Below, one piece after another: positions 1 to 5,768 of a DNA stretch of 6,816 nucleotides; the stretch's first letter is position 1, and each line of letters starts with the position of its first letter. The stretch covers positions 1-6,816 of the forward strand of contig JAODNG010000108.1 in the NCBI GenBank assembly GCA_025465385.1, given 5' to 3'. The position numbers and the translations under genes were made by a program. This DNA comes from Pseudonocardiales bacterium (GTDB lineage Bacteria > Actinomycetota > Actinomycetes > Mycobacteriales > Pseudonocardiaceae). Below the pieces are notes generated by a model that worked only from the letters and a program-made list of their open reading frames with translations, did no database searches and was not told the DNA's origin.

Positions 1-164
1 ATCGCTATCGTAGGGTAGCGCAAGGTCAGGCTGTCTCCAGGCCGTCAGACGGCGGGCAGGGGCGAGAACTTCCACTGCTCGCCAGCGGGTTTCTCGGTAG
101 ATCGCCAGGTCGACCCCAGCAGATGAGAGATCACCCAATCTCCAAGGCCACTACAAGACCGTAA
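1..164. other. Left-edge stretch without a supported gene
   Basis: No start codon with a ribosome binding site and no recognisable domain were found. A minus-strand frame is open from about position 138 to the left edge (46 codons, beginning at a TTG and preceded by an in-frame TAG). Its translation has believable composition, but it is too short to assign and could be chance in GC-rich DNA. The base composition from about 121 to 185 is lower in GC than the rest, as expected for intergenic or decaying sequence beside the pseudogene that follows. Confidence 0.3.
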
Positions 165-428
165 AGGCTAAGAAAATACAACACCAAGAGTGACGACCTC
201 CAGTGGCACCGCTCCCGACAGCAGGTCCTGACGAAGGTCATGGAAGAAGAATCGAAGAAGATCTGACCGTGCTCGTTGAGGGGCACCGGTGTTACGTGGT
301 TCCTTGGCGTGCTGGAGGGCACGTTCGCTGGCACGCCATTTGCTGCGCGGCTGCGGTACACCCGCACCTGGATTTACGACCACGACCACGGCTGGCGTGT
401 CGTGGCCGCCCACGCTAGCTCCGTGTGA
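165..428 (+). pseudogene. Remnant of an NTF2/SnoaL-like (DUF4440-type) protein, frameshifted and truncated
   Basis: The frame ending at the TGA at 426-428 encodes a C-terminus typical of NTF2-like fold proteins: a GTFAGTPFAARLRYTR segment, then TWIYDHDHGWRVVAAHASSV. This matches the family pattern in which a small-residue strand is followed by R-Y-T-R-x-W and then W-R-V-V-A-A-H. The same frame upstream (189-263) reads SDDLQWHRSRQQVLTK, also like the family (an acidic pair, then 'vltK'), but it runs into a TGA at 264. The missing middle strand, DLTVLVEGHRCYVVPW, is in another frame at about 260-307. The gene therefore appears broken by two roughly compensating frameshifts near 260 and 307. It has no plausible start codon, and only about 80 residues remain of a usual 120-150. 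Such proteins are small-molecule-binding or isomerase-like folds, and no specific function can be given. A pair of sequencing indels is a less likely alternative to true decay. Confidence 0.55.
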
Positions 429-483
429 CGGCGACGGCTTTATTCGCAAATGATCTTAAATTAGGGACGAGGGGTGTATCAGG

Positions 484-501
484 GAGCTGGGAGGCCAGCT
501 C
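484..501. repeat. Small hairpin, 7-bp stem with 4-nt loop
   Basis: GAGCTGG (484-490) and CCAGCTC (495-501) are exact inverted copies around a GAGG loop. No T-run follows, so it is not a classical terminator. It sits between the pseudogene and the start at 547 and would lie in the 5' leader of that gene or mark the end of the former pseudogene transcript. Its function is unknown, and a chance origin is possible in sequence this rich in GC. Confidence 0.35.
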
Positions 502-546
502 TGTTGTAGGGCACGGCCTGAGCTGAACTACGGATGGCGAGATGTC

Positions 547-882
547 ATGGAGTCGACGAGCACTACGCCAGTTGAAGCGGCAGCAGCGGCGCTGGCCACC
601 GCGACTGCCTTGCCGATGACCGCTACTGACGACGACATCCTGACACTGGTCGGGGACCTGGCGCGGATCGCCCGCTGCCTCGGCGAGCTCACCGCGGCGG
701 CCCGGGACCGCTGGGCGGACTGGGGCACTGTCACACCGCACCTGCAGCAGGCTGAGGCCCTCGCCGCCGACACCACGCGATGCCTCAGTCACGCAGCCGG
801 CATCTATGCCTTCAACACCAACCGGCCCGACACGATGATCCTGCGGCTGGCCTCGACCGGCACCGCACGGCCAGCGGCCTGA
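547..882 (+). CDS. Small hypothetical helical protein
   Basis: This encodes a 111-residue protein that I do not recognise. The N-terminal 25 residues are rich in Ala, Thr and Ser and probably disordered (STSTTPVEAAAAALATATAL). Residues 27-55 (DDDILTLVGDLARIARCLGEL, continuing) look like an amphipathic helix. A second helix spans about 65-85, and the tail is Ala/Thr-rich. There is no signal peptide, no membrane segment and no catalytic motif; the two cysteines (about 43 and 79) are not in a metal-binding pattern. The ribosome site is weak (GGCGAG just upstream of the ATG), but codon use is strongly actinobacterial with GC-rich third positions, which supports real coding. It is the only intact gene on the plus strand and faces the FAD enzyme tail to tail. 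It resembles the small lineage-restricted proteins common in actinomycetes, and any role as a regulator or partner would be a guess. Confidence 0.6.
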   Translation: MESTSTTPVEAAAAALATATALPMTATDDDILTLVGDLARIARCLGELTAAARDRWADWGTVTPHLQQAEALAADTTRCLSHAAGIYAFNTNRPDTMILRLASTGTARPAA

Positions 883-893
883 GTACCCAGGAA

Positions 894-955
894 ACCACCG
901 CCACCCCTCGGCTCTGGCCCGGGGGACGGGGACCGTACTTGGTGACGGCGGTGGT
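894..955 (+). terminator. Candidate hairpin region downstream of the small hypothetical gene
   Basis: ACCACCGCC (894-902) and GGCGGTGGT (947-955) are exact 9-bp inverted copies separated by 44 nt, which itself contains C-rich and G-rich runs able to pair inside. The element begins 11 nt after the stop codon at 882. It lacks a T-tract, which is common for actinobacterial terminators but also makes the call weak. Confidence 0.3.
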
Positions 956-1143
956 AACGAGACGCTGTGCGATCACGCGTGTCCACTGAGACAGAAGGGG
1001 CGACACGGGTGCCAGCAGCCGTACTGACTAGCTCAAATGTATCTCATAGTAAGAACGGTAGTAACAGCCGGTCAACAAGCCTCGGCTGCGTACCTCCGAA
1101 CCGCTAACCGCGCATCTTTGATGAGGCGACCGATGAGGTCCGC

Positions 1144-1163
1144 GGCGGCGCGGTGCTGCCGCC
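1144..1163 (-). terminator. Candidate terminator hairpin of the FAD enzyme gene
   Basis: GGCGGC (1144-1149) and GCCGCC (1158-1163) form a GC-only 6-bp stem with an 8-nt loop, starting 11 nt beyond the TAG at 1175-1177 on the minus strand. No T-run follows. Position favours a transcript-end role; sequence alone does not prove it. Confidence 0.3.
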
Positions 1164-1174
1164 TTACCGCTTGG

Positions 1175-2413
1175 CTATGCGAGCGCGAGGATCCGGTCGA
1201 TGGTGGACTGGGTGAAGGAGTCCGCAGGTACGTTCTCCGGACCCACTTGCGGAGCGAGCCGGGGACCGCCGAGTACCGGATCGGTCTGCCAGACAGCATT
1301 GTAAGCCCGGCGACGAGCTGCACCGGCCGGAGTGAATGTGGCCACGATATCGGTGATCACCCGAGCGGCCACCTGCAGTCGGCGCATTCGCTCCCGACGC
1401 TCCTCGCCGTAGCCGGCAAAGGCTGCCGCAGACCAATCCGACCCGCTGCGTACGACATCGGTGACGATCCGCGCGTCGCGCAGCGCGATAGCCAGGCCCT
1501 GACCGATGATCGGGTCGTTCCACCCGGCGGCGTCGCCGATCAGCACGACTCCCGGCGCGAAGGGCTGGTCGGTCCAGCTGTCGTTCATCGGGTAGAACGC
1601 GCATGGCCCGGCCGGGCGGGCGGCACCGAACATCTCGCTGCCCGGAATGCACCGGAATCCGAAGGCGGACTGGAACTTCGCCTGCCGGTCCGGGCCGGTG
1701 AAGCGGCCCTTCTGCGCGATGTCGTGCAACAGGTACAGCCGCGCCCGTCCGTTCGCTCGCGGGAAGACAAAATAGAGCAGATCGCCCTCGGTGCCGATCG
1801 AGAGCTGCCGTGCCGGCCAGGAGCGCAGATCATCGACCAGCATGCCCCCGGCGATCGTGCGCGGGGTGGTCTGGTGCAGTTCGATACCGAGCTGGCGGCG
1901 AACCGTGGACATCCGCCCGTCCGCGGCGACCACGAGTCGGCAGCGCAGCTCGTGGAGGACGTCGTCGTGCTCGTAGCGCACCATCGGCGCGTCGCCTGGC
2001 TGGATGTCAACGTCACCGACGCCGCGGACCACGGTGGCGCCAGCCGCGGCGGCAGCCTGGGTCAGCGCCTCACAGGCCTCAGGGTGCCCGACAACCAAAA
2101 CGCCCGGCACACTCCGCAGTATTTGGTCCAGCGGCGCAGCAACTGCTTCCGCCTGCGTCGGGTCGATCACCTCGTCGTAGGCCACTGCGCGCGTCGCATA
2201 GCAGCCGCCCGCGTCGAGTAGTGGCTTCTCCAGATCAAGCTGGAGCAGCTCGGCCACGCCCCAGCAGGCTAGCGCCTCGCCGCGCACCTTGTCCCGGTAG
2301 GAGGTCTGGCGTTCGAGCACAACGACCTGATAACCGTCCCGGGCCAGCACAGTGGCCAATGACGACCCGGCGATCCCCCCACCGACCACAACCACATCAG
2401 CTAACCCGCTCAT
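1175..2413 (-). CDS. FAD-dependent oxidoreductase (class A monooxygenase / geranylgeranyl-reductase-like)
   Basis: The 412-residue product has the full motif set of the p-hydroxybenzoate-hydroxylase-like FAD superfamily. There is a Rossmann fingerprint GGGIAGSSLA at 11-20 ending in an acidic residue (VVLER, E34) for the FAD ribose. The RGEAL motif is at 44-48. An AADGRMSTVRR 'DG' motif at 164-174 and the second FAD motif, VVLIGDAAGWNDPIIGQGLA (289-308), with Gly293-Asp294, follow. Such enzymes hydroxylate aromatic or polyketide substrates, or reduce isoprenoid double bonds, using NAD(P)H. No transmembrane segment is evident, so it is probably cytoplasmic. The start is an ATG with GGAGG 9 nt upstream. 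The substrate cannot be read from sequence. The gene is alone on its strand here, 339 bp from the lipoprotein, with its own AT-rich upstream region, so membership in the methyltransferase operon is not supported. The length of about 410 residues is normal for the family. Confidence 0.88.
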   Translation of the reverse strand: MSGLADVVVVGGGIAGSSLATVLARDGYQVVVLERQTSYRDKVRGEALACWGVAELLQLDLEKPLLDAGGCYATRAVAYDEVIDPTQAEAVAAPLDQILRSVPGVLVVGHPEACEALTQAAAAAGATVVRGVGDVDIQPGDAPMVRYEHDDVLHELRCRLVVAADGRMSTVRRQLGIELHQTTPRTIAGGMLVDDLRSWPARQLSIGTEGDLLYFVFPRANGRARLYLLHDIAQKGRFTGPDRQAKFQSAFGFRCIPGSEMFGAARPAGPCAFYPMNDSWTDQPFAPGVVLIGDAAGWNDPIIGQGLAIALRDARIVTDVVRSGSDWSAAAFAGYGEERRERMRRLQVAARVITDIVATFTPAGAARRRAYNAVWQTDPVLGGPRLAPQVGPENVPADSFTQSTIDRILALA

Positions 2414-2531
2414 CGCGCTGTACCTCCATCCGCCGGGTCGCCACGGATGTCCTGCACCGGCGCGCTGGGCCAGTGCTTGGTGTCCCGCGTTGTCCCCAGA
2501 TGAAGAGAGTCAGCATCTCTCACCAGATACA

Positions 2532-2545
2532 TCACTTTGTCACTT
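2532..2545 (-). promoter_or_regulatory. Tandem AAGTGA half-sites upstream of the FAD gene
   Basis: On the minus strand the sequence reads AAGTGA-CA-AAGTGA, two identical hexamers with an 8-bp period, in the AT-rich patch about 120 bp upstream of the FAD start. It could be a tandem activator or repressor site or part of the promoter. No regulator gene is in view, and two hexamers could arise by chance. Confidence 0.25.
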
Positions 2546-2689
2546 AGCCTTTATTGTTAACCCCCGTCGGTGACGGGTGCAGTGCAGACAGCGCGACACA
2601 GGTGCTGGCAGATGGGCCGCCGACCGGCACTAGCAGCCCGACAGCAGGCCTCACGGTACCGGCCTTAACGAGCCGGGTAGATTTCGACT

Positions 2690-2705
2690 CGGTGTCGCGA
2701 CACCG
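2690..2705. promoter_or_regulatory. 16-bp perfect palindrome, operator-like
   Basis: CGGTGTCG (2690-2697) is followed directly by its exact reverse complement CGACACCG (2698-2705). With no loop it cannot form a good RNA hairpin, so a dimeric DNA-binding protein (for example TetR-type) is the natural reading. It lies 48 bp past the stop of the lipoprotein gene and about 280 bp upstream of the FAD gene. Which gene it would control, if any, is unclear, and no regulator gene is in the window. Confidence 0.4.
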
Positions 2706-2722
2706 CGCACGGTCGGATCATG

Positions 2723-2746
2723 GCGGTGATGATGTAGTGGCACCGC
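2723..2746 (-). terminator. Weak inverted repeat after the lipoprotein gene
   Basis: GCGGTG (2723-2728) and CACCGC (2741-2746) can pair around a 12-nt loop, beginning 6 nt past the TGA at 2753-2755 on the minus strand. The stem is short and no T-tract follows, so it is a tentative transcript-end signal only. Confidence 0.25.
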
Positions 2747-2752
2747 TTACGC

Positions 2753-3565
2753 TCATGATGCCTGGCGCATTGCCATTCCTTCCAGCGAGATCAAGTACTC
2801 GTTCGCTTGGTCGTCGTAACGGACGTTGTATGTTGTCGGGAAATACCCGCTGCGCTGGTAGGCTTGGGGCTGCTTGATATTCTCATGAACGCTCTGCTTC
2901 GTCAGCATCCATGCACGCGTCATCATCGGTTCGATAAAGGTGTACCTGCCGTCCCACGACCCGTTGATCATGGTTTGCTTGAAGTCGTACTTACCGGGCA
3001 CGAGCCCGCCCGTCCGGTCGACCCAGTGCAGTCCCATGGCGGGAACCGTGTTCTCGGCAGGTGAACCGGGAGGAGTGACGTAATCCACCGGAACGTACTT
3101 CGGGTCAGGGAGATTAGCGGCCCGCGTCGTGAAGTCCGGGTTGCTCGGATTGATTTTTTCCACCGCTGCTGGGTCGATCATGTAAAAGTGCATGTCGAAG
3201 TGCGGCTTGCCGAATAGCTCCACCGGCGCATGTCCGTGGCTATTCCAATTGAGCATAACATGATCAAAGGCCGTCGCCGAGGCCTGAGCCGGCAAGGCGA
3301 GCATTAGCATCTGGGGAGGAACGGCGTCTTCCGTCGGGAGTCCGTTCAGCGATGCCGCCGACATCCGAATGCCCACCTCGGTCGGGTTACCGGCATTGTC
3401 AACCGTTACGTAGGTTTTGGCCGTACCGTCTCCGACGCTCTGAGGGGCGCCGAAGAATGTGCCGCTTTTGTTCGTTTGGTGGTTGCTGCAGCCGGCGAGA
3501 AGCGTGAGAGTCACACAGGCTGCTAGGATCATTCGCAGATGGCGACGCGTATAGCGGGAATGCAT
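2753..3565 (-). CDS. Secreted lipoprotein with TTHB210-like (DUF5602-type) His-rich domain
   Basis: This encodes a 270-residue lipoprotein. A basic N-terminus (HSRYTRRHLR) and a hydrophobic segment (12-24) end in a lipobox, LLAG-Cys26, so signal peptidase II should release it and Cys26 anchor it to the outer face of the membrane. The mature part has the signature of the TTHB210-like/DUF5602 family: WNSHGHAPVE at 107-116, PHFDMHFYMID at 121-131 and MGLHWVD at 177-183. Histidines 110, 112, 122, 126 and 180 plus Glu116 could form a metal site; H-x-H-x3-E recalls cupin motif 1. No enzymatic function is established that I know of. I chose the ATG at 3565 because AAGGAG lies 7 nt upstream and it gives a standard signal peptide. 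An in-frame ATG at 3637 would add 24 residues ahead of the signal peptide. Local GC (about 55-60% by eye) is below that of the neighbours, which may hint at separate ancestry. It is transcribed alone from the promoter at 3663-3691. Confidence 0.85.
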   Translation of the reverse strand: MHSRYTRRHLRMILAACVTLTLLAGCSNHQTNKSGTFFGAPQSVGDGTAKTYVTVDNAGNPTEVGIRMSAASLNGLPTEDAVPPQMLMLALPAQASATAFDHVMLNWNSHGHAPVELFGKPHFDMHFYMIDPAAVEKINPSNPDFTTRAANLPDPKYVPVDYVTPPGSPAENTVPAMGLHWVDRTGGLVPGKYDFKQTMINGSWDGRYTFIEPMMTRAWMLTKQSVHENIKQPQAYQRSGYFPTTYNVRYDDQANEYLISLEGMAMRQAS

Positions 3566-3572
3566 AATGCAG

Positions 3573-3578
3573 CTCCTT
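3573..3578 (-). promoter_or_regulatory. Strong Shine-Dalgarno deciding the lipoprotein start
   Basis: AAGGAG on the minus strand, 7 nt before the ATG at 3563-3565. It is the best ribosome site in the window and fixes the start at 3565 rather than at the upstream in-frame ATG at 3637. Confidence 0.8.
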
Positions 3579-3662
3579 CGAAATGTCTTATGAGCAATGG
3601 AGTAGTCCCCTGATCGCCAAGAGTCACCTCTGTGCATCGGAAATCCCCATTACAGTCCGATG

Positions 3663-3691
3663 ATTATGACCTCTATGGCTACCGTTGGCAA
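3663..3691 (-). promoter_or_regulatory. Near-consensus sigma-70/SigA-type promoter for the lipoprotein gene
   Basis: On the minus strand a -35 TTGCCA (3686-3691) and a -10 CATAAT (3663-3668) are separated by exactly 17 nt. Each hexamer matches the consensus (TTGACA, TATAAT) at five of six positions. Transcription would begin near 3655, giving a leader of about 90 nt before the ATG at 3565. Such close matches are uncommon in GC-rich actinobacterial DNA, so constitutive housekeeping expression of the lipoprotein is the likely reading. Confidence 0.65.
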
Positions 3692-3786
3692 CGCATTTCT
3701 GACCGAGCGGCGGAGCCGAACCGCGTGATCAGAGCTGGCAGAGACCCTTGCGACGCGCTGGCACGGCTGGCATTTCGCTCATCGCT

Positions 3787-5061
3787 CTAGAGCGGAGTAC
3801 GCAACGTGGTCTGCCCTGCGGCCCATCGACTCAGGAGTAGGTCGGAAAACCGGTCGGCCAGCACGGTGCTGGCTTGGATGCCGAACACTACGTCGCCGGC
3901 AAGGCCAGGTTCGGCTGCAAGCAGTGGAGCGATCACGCCGCGCCTGACGAGTTGCTCGTGCACCGCATCGGCCTCGATGTGCTCGGCGTAGAAACGAATT
4001 GATGCAGGGTTGCAACCCAACCGGTGCATGGCTTGGACCAGTCGGTCCGAGCCGGCGGACGATGTCAACTCCACTGTGGCGAACTGGCCGACGAGCGCCC
4101 CACGCAGTTGGCGGTGCAACCCGCACAGCGACATGAAGTTGACCTCGGCCAGCGTGGCGGCCGGCGCGGCGTCGAGGTAGGCGCCGTACCGAGGCGAGAG
4201 TCCAAGCGTGGTCATCATGTCGGCGAATAAGTGGGCGTGCATGCGTTGCGGGTCGCCGGCGCCATACTCGTCGTGCTCGATGGTGACCAGCGCCGCCTTG
4301 GCCGGCCCACTCAGCCGGGGGATGACCCATGCCTGCGGATCGGCCTCTTTGAGGTGGTAGATCGAGCGGTGCGCGATGTATTCGCGTAGCTGCCAAAGCT
4401 GCCCGACGCGGCGCAGATAATGCGACACGCCGCTGGCGTCCACTACCTCCACCAGCAAAGCGTTGATTTCGGTGGTGACGTCGGTTCCGCCCGGGACGTC
4501 GGTCCGTAGCGCGGCGAGGAAGACCTGTTCCATTTGCCGGCGCAGTCCCAGCAGTCCCGGATTCCACTCCAGGTCATCAGCGACCGGATCATCGAGGACC
4601 CCGGCGAAACCGCGGTAGTGCAACTCATAACAGCAGTGCAGCGCCAGCTGCAGGTCCTCGCCGTACGGGTCGGCTTGTTCGATGTCGACTGCGCTGATCT
4701 CGGAACTGCACGGCGCGTCAGTGCTGCCGCAGAGGGTGGCGAGCACGGCGGTGGACAGCGGGCCGCGCGCCTGCGGAAGCGCCGACTTCGTTACCGGCTG
4801 CTGTTGACCGGTATTCAGCATCTCGTTGCCGTGAAATACCGGTACCGAGCTCCGTGCGGCGGGTCGATTGTCTAACCGTCGCCGGTGGCTGGTATCGCAG
4901 AACGGATAGCGGCGGCTGAGGCCGCACGTGCACAGCGCGGTGACCGCCCGGTCGGAGGTCACCCGTCGGCCGTCATCGAGGGTGACCTCGATAGGGCCGT
5001 GCACCAGCACGGGTCCTTCTTCGGTGACGGTAATCTGACGGCGGGCCGGTTCAGCCGGCAC
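3787..5061 (-). CDS. CDGSH iron-sulfur domain fused to heme-oxygenase-like diiron oxidase (HDO)
   Basis: This 424-residue protein has two parts. Residues 1-60 form a CDGSH [2Fe-2S] domain: Cys44, Cys46, Cys55 and His59 in the order C-x-C-x2-S-x3-P-x-C-D-T-S-H, with Thr replacing the usual Gly after Asp. Residues from about 130 to 415 are an iron-containing redox enzyme of the Haem_oxygenas_2 type (HDO superfamily: UndA, BesC, SznF). Candidate diiron ligands are Glu239 (LKEADP), Glu265 (DEYG), His275, His361, Asp365 and His368; these keep the spacing I recall for SznF. HDOs bind O2 at two irons to hydroxylate nitrogen, cleave C-C bonds or decarboxylate. The Fe-S domain may pass electrons to the diiron site (inference). 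The GTG start has GGAG 6 nt upstream and overlaps the previous gene's end by 11 nt, implying coupled translation. An internal ATG at 4821, where a separate HDO gene might begin, has no ribosome site, so a true fusion is favoured. The substrate is unknown. Confidence 0.88.
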   Translation of the reverse strand: MPAEPARRQITVTEEGPVLVHGPIEVTLDDGRRVTSDRAVTALCTCGLSRRYPFCDTSHRRRLDNRPAARSSVPVFHGNEMLNTGQQQPVTKSALPQARGPLSTAVLATLCGSTDAPCSSEISAVDIEQADPYGEDLQLALHCCYELHYRGFAGVLDDPVADDLEWNPGLLGLRRQMEQVFLAALRTDVPGGTDVTTEINALLVEVVDASGVSHYLRRVGQLWQLREYIAHRSIYHLKEADPQAWVIPRLSGPAKAALVTIEHDEYGAGDPQRMHAHLFADMMTTLGLSPRYGAYLDAAPAATLAEVNFMSLCGLHRQLRGALVGQFATVELTSSAGSDRLVQAMHRLGCNPASIRFYAEHIEADAVHEQLVRRGVIAPLLAAEPGLAGDVVFGIQASTVLADRFSDLLLSRWAAGQTTLRTPL

Positions 5062-5734
5062 GCCGGGCTCCGATTACCACCAGTTCCTCGTCACGTTGCC
5101 CCGGCTGCACAAGTCCGCGGGCTTCGAGCATGGCCGCGCGAAGCCTCATCACGGGGCCGAAAGGCACCGTGGCTCGGGTGAGCACCTCGGCGTGCAGGCC
5201 CGCTGCAACGAGGCGGCGCAGCGTGACGTCGTCATCGCAGACAGTGGAGTGGACCAGCAGCATCAGACCGCCGGGCGCGAGTAAAACTGGCCCGCCCGTG
5301 CAAATTCGATCCAACACCGAGCGTCCGTCGAGACCCGCATCCCAGCAGCGGGTGATCCGGTGCCGCGGCAGCATGTTCGTGGCCGCGGGAACGTACGGCG
5401 GGTTGGCCAGGATGAGATCGAAGCACTTGCCGGCCACGGGTTCGAACAGATCGCCGTGGTGCACGGCGCACCGCACCCGGTGCAAGCGCGTGTTGAGCCA
5501 GGCCGCAGCCACTGAGCGTAGGGACAAGTCGACCGCGGTCACCGAAGCGGCGCCCGCTCGAGCTGCTGCCAACGCCAATGCACCAGTTCCGGTACCGATG
5601 TCCAGGACGCGCCGATCGCTCGCGTAACCCCCCTCACGAAGAACGTGGATCAATAACGAGGTATCGCTGTCGGCTCGGTACACCCCAGGGGGCCGCAATA
5701 GCAGCACGATCTTGAAAGTACCCGCCGTGGGCAC
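5051..5734 (-). CDS. Class I SAM-dependent methyltransferase, HemK/PrmC-like with NPPY motif
   Basis: The protein has 227 residues from the chosen GTG. A leading LLRPPGVYRADSDTSLL (12-28) precedes motif I, VLDIGTGTGALAL (43-55), which binds SAM. Asp69 in AVDLS ends strand 2, and NPPY at 111-114 is the amino-methyltransferase signature. A WDAGLDGRSVLDRI segment (131-144) is typical of the HemK/PrmC/MTQ2 group. NPPY enzymes methylate nitrogen on glutamine side chains, bases or small molecules. The operon setting suggests a pathway role, but a release-factor or ribosomal-protein target cannot be excluded. True PrmC has an extra N-terminal helical domain that is absent here. The start is uncertain: the frame is open up to 5902, but that part is antisense-free shadow of the EgtD-like gene. 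GTG at 5734 (34 nt after that gene's stop) or GTG at 5707 fits the family N-terminus, and neither has a clear ribosome site. Its end overlaps the HDO gene by 11 nt. Confidence 0.82.
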   Translation of the reverse strand: MPTAGTFKIVLLLRPPGVYRADSDTSLLIHVLREGGYASDRRVLDIGTGTGALALAAARAGAASVTAVDLSLRSVAAAWLNTRLHRVRCAVHHGDLFEPVAGKCFDLILANPPYVPAATNMLPRHRITRCWDAGLDGRSVLDRICTGGPVLLAPGGLMLLVHSTVCDDDVTLRRLVAAGLHAEVLTRATVPFGPVMRLRAAMLEARGLVQPGQRDEELVVIGARRAG

Positions 5735-5768
5735 GGACGAAACATGAATTTCACATGCTGGACTGCGG

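Larger units (their letters stand above)
2414..2752. other. Intergenic region between FAD enzyme and lipoprotein genes
   Basis: No convincing gene lies here; a plus-strand open frame starting near 2554 is antisense to the lipoprotein and looks like a shadow. The stretch holds the FAD gene's ribosome site (GGAGG, minus strand, 2423-2427) and an AT-rich patch at about 2520-2560, where its promoter most likely lies. It also holds a CCCGTC-GGT-GACGGG hairpin (2563-2577), a 16-bp perfect palindrome (2690-2705) and a GCGGTG/CACCGC inverted repeat (2723-2746) just past the lipoprotein stop. I could not fit a convincing -35/-10 pair for the FAD gene. Confidence 0.5.

Noticed and set aside
1..138. Minus-strand frame open to the left edge
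   Set aside because: Only 46 codons, TTG start without a ribosome site, and no recognisable motif. It could be the start of a gene outside the window but is not supportable.
1037..2221. Long plus-strand open frame of 394 codons, and another at 1810-2547
   Set aside because: Both are antisense to the FAD enzyme. Their translations are rich in Arg, Pro and Ala with no motif, while the minus strand carries a complete FAD-binding set, so these are GC-driven shadows.
2554..2877. Plus-strand open frame of 107 codons
   Set aside because: It overlaps the end of the lipoprotein on the opposite strand, has no ribosome site or motif, and runs through the palindrome.
3566..3637. Upstream ATG at 3637 for the lipoprotein
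   Set aside because: It would place 24 extra residues ahead of a normal signal peptide, while the internal ATG at 3565 has a strong AAGGAG at ideal spacing.
3734..3772. Three copies of GCTGGCA downstream of the HDO gene
   Set aside because: Copies at 3734, 3757 and 3766 have irregular spacing and are short; GCTGGC is a common word in this composition.
5051..5734. Annotating the NPPY enzyme as PrmC (release factor methyltransferase)
   Set aside because: It lacks PrmC's N-terminal helical domain, and the gene is not beside prfA. The motif alone defines only a broad N-methyltransferase group.
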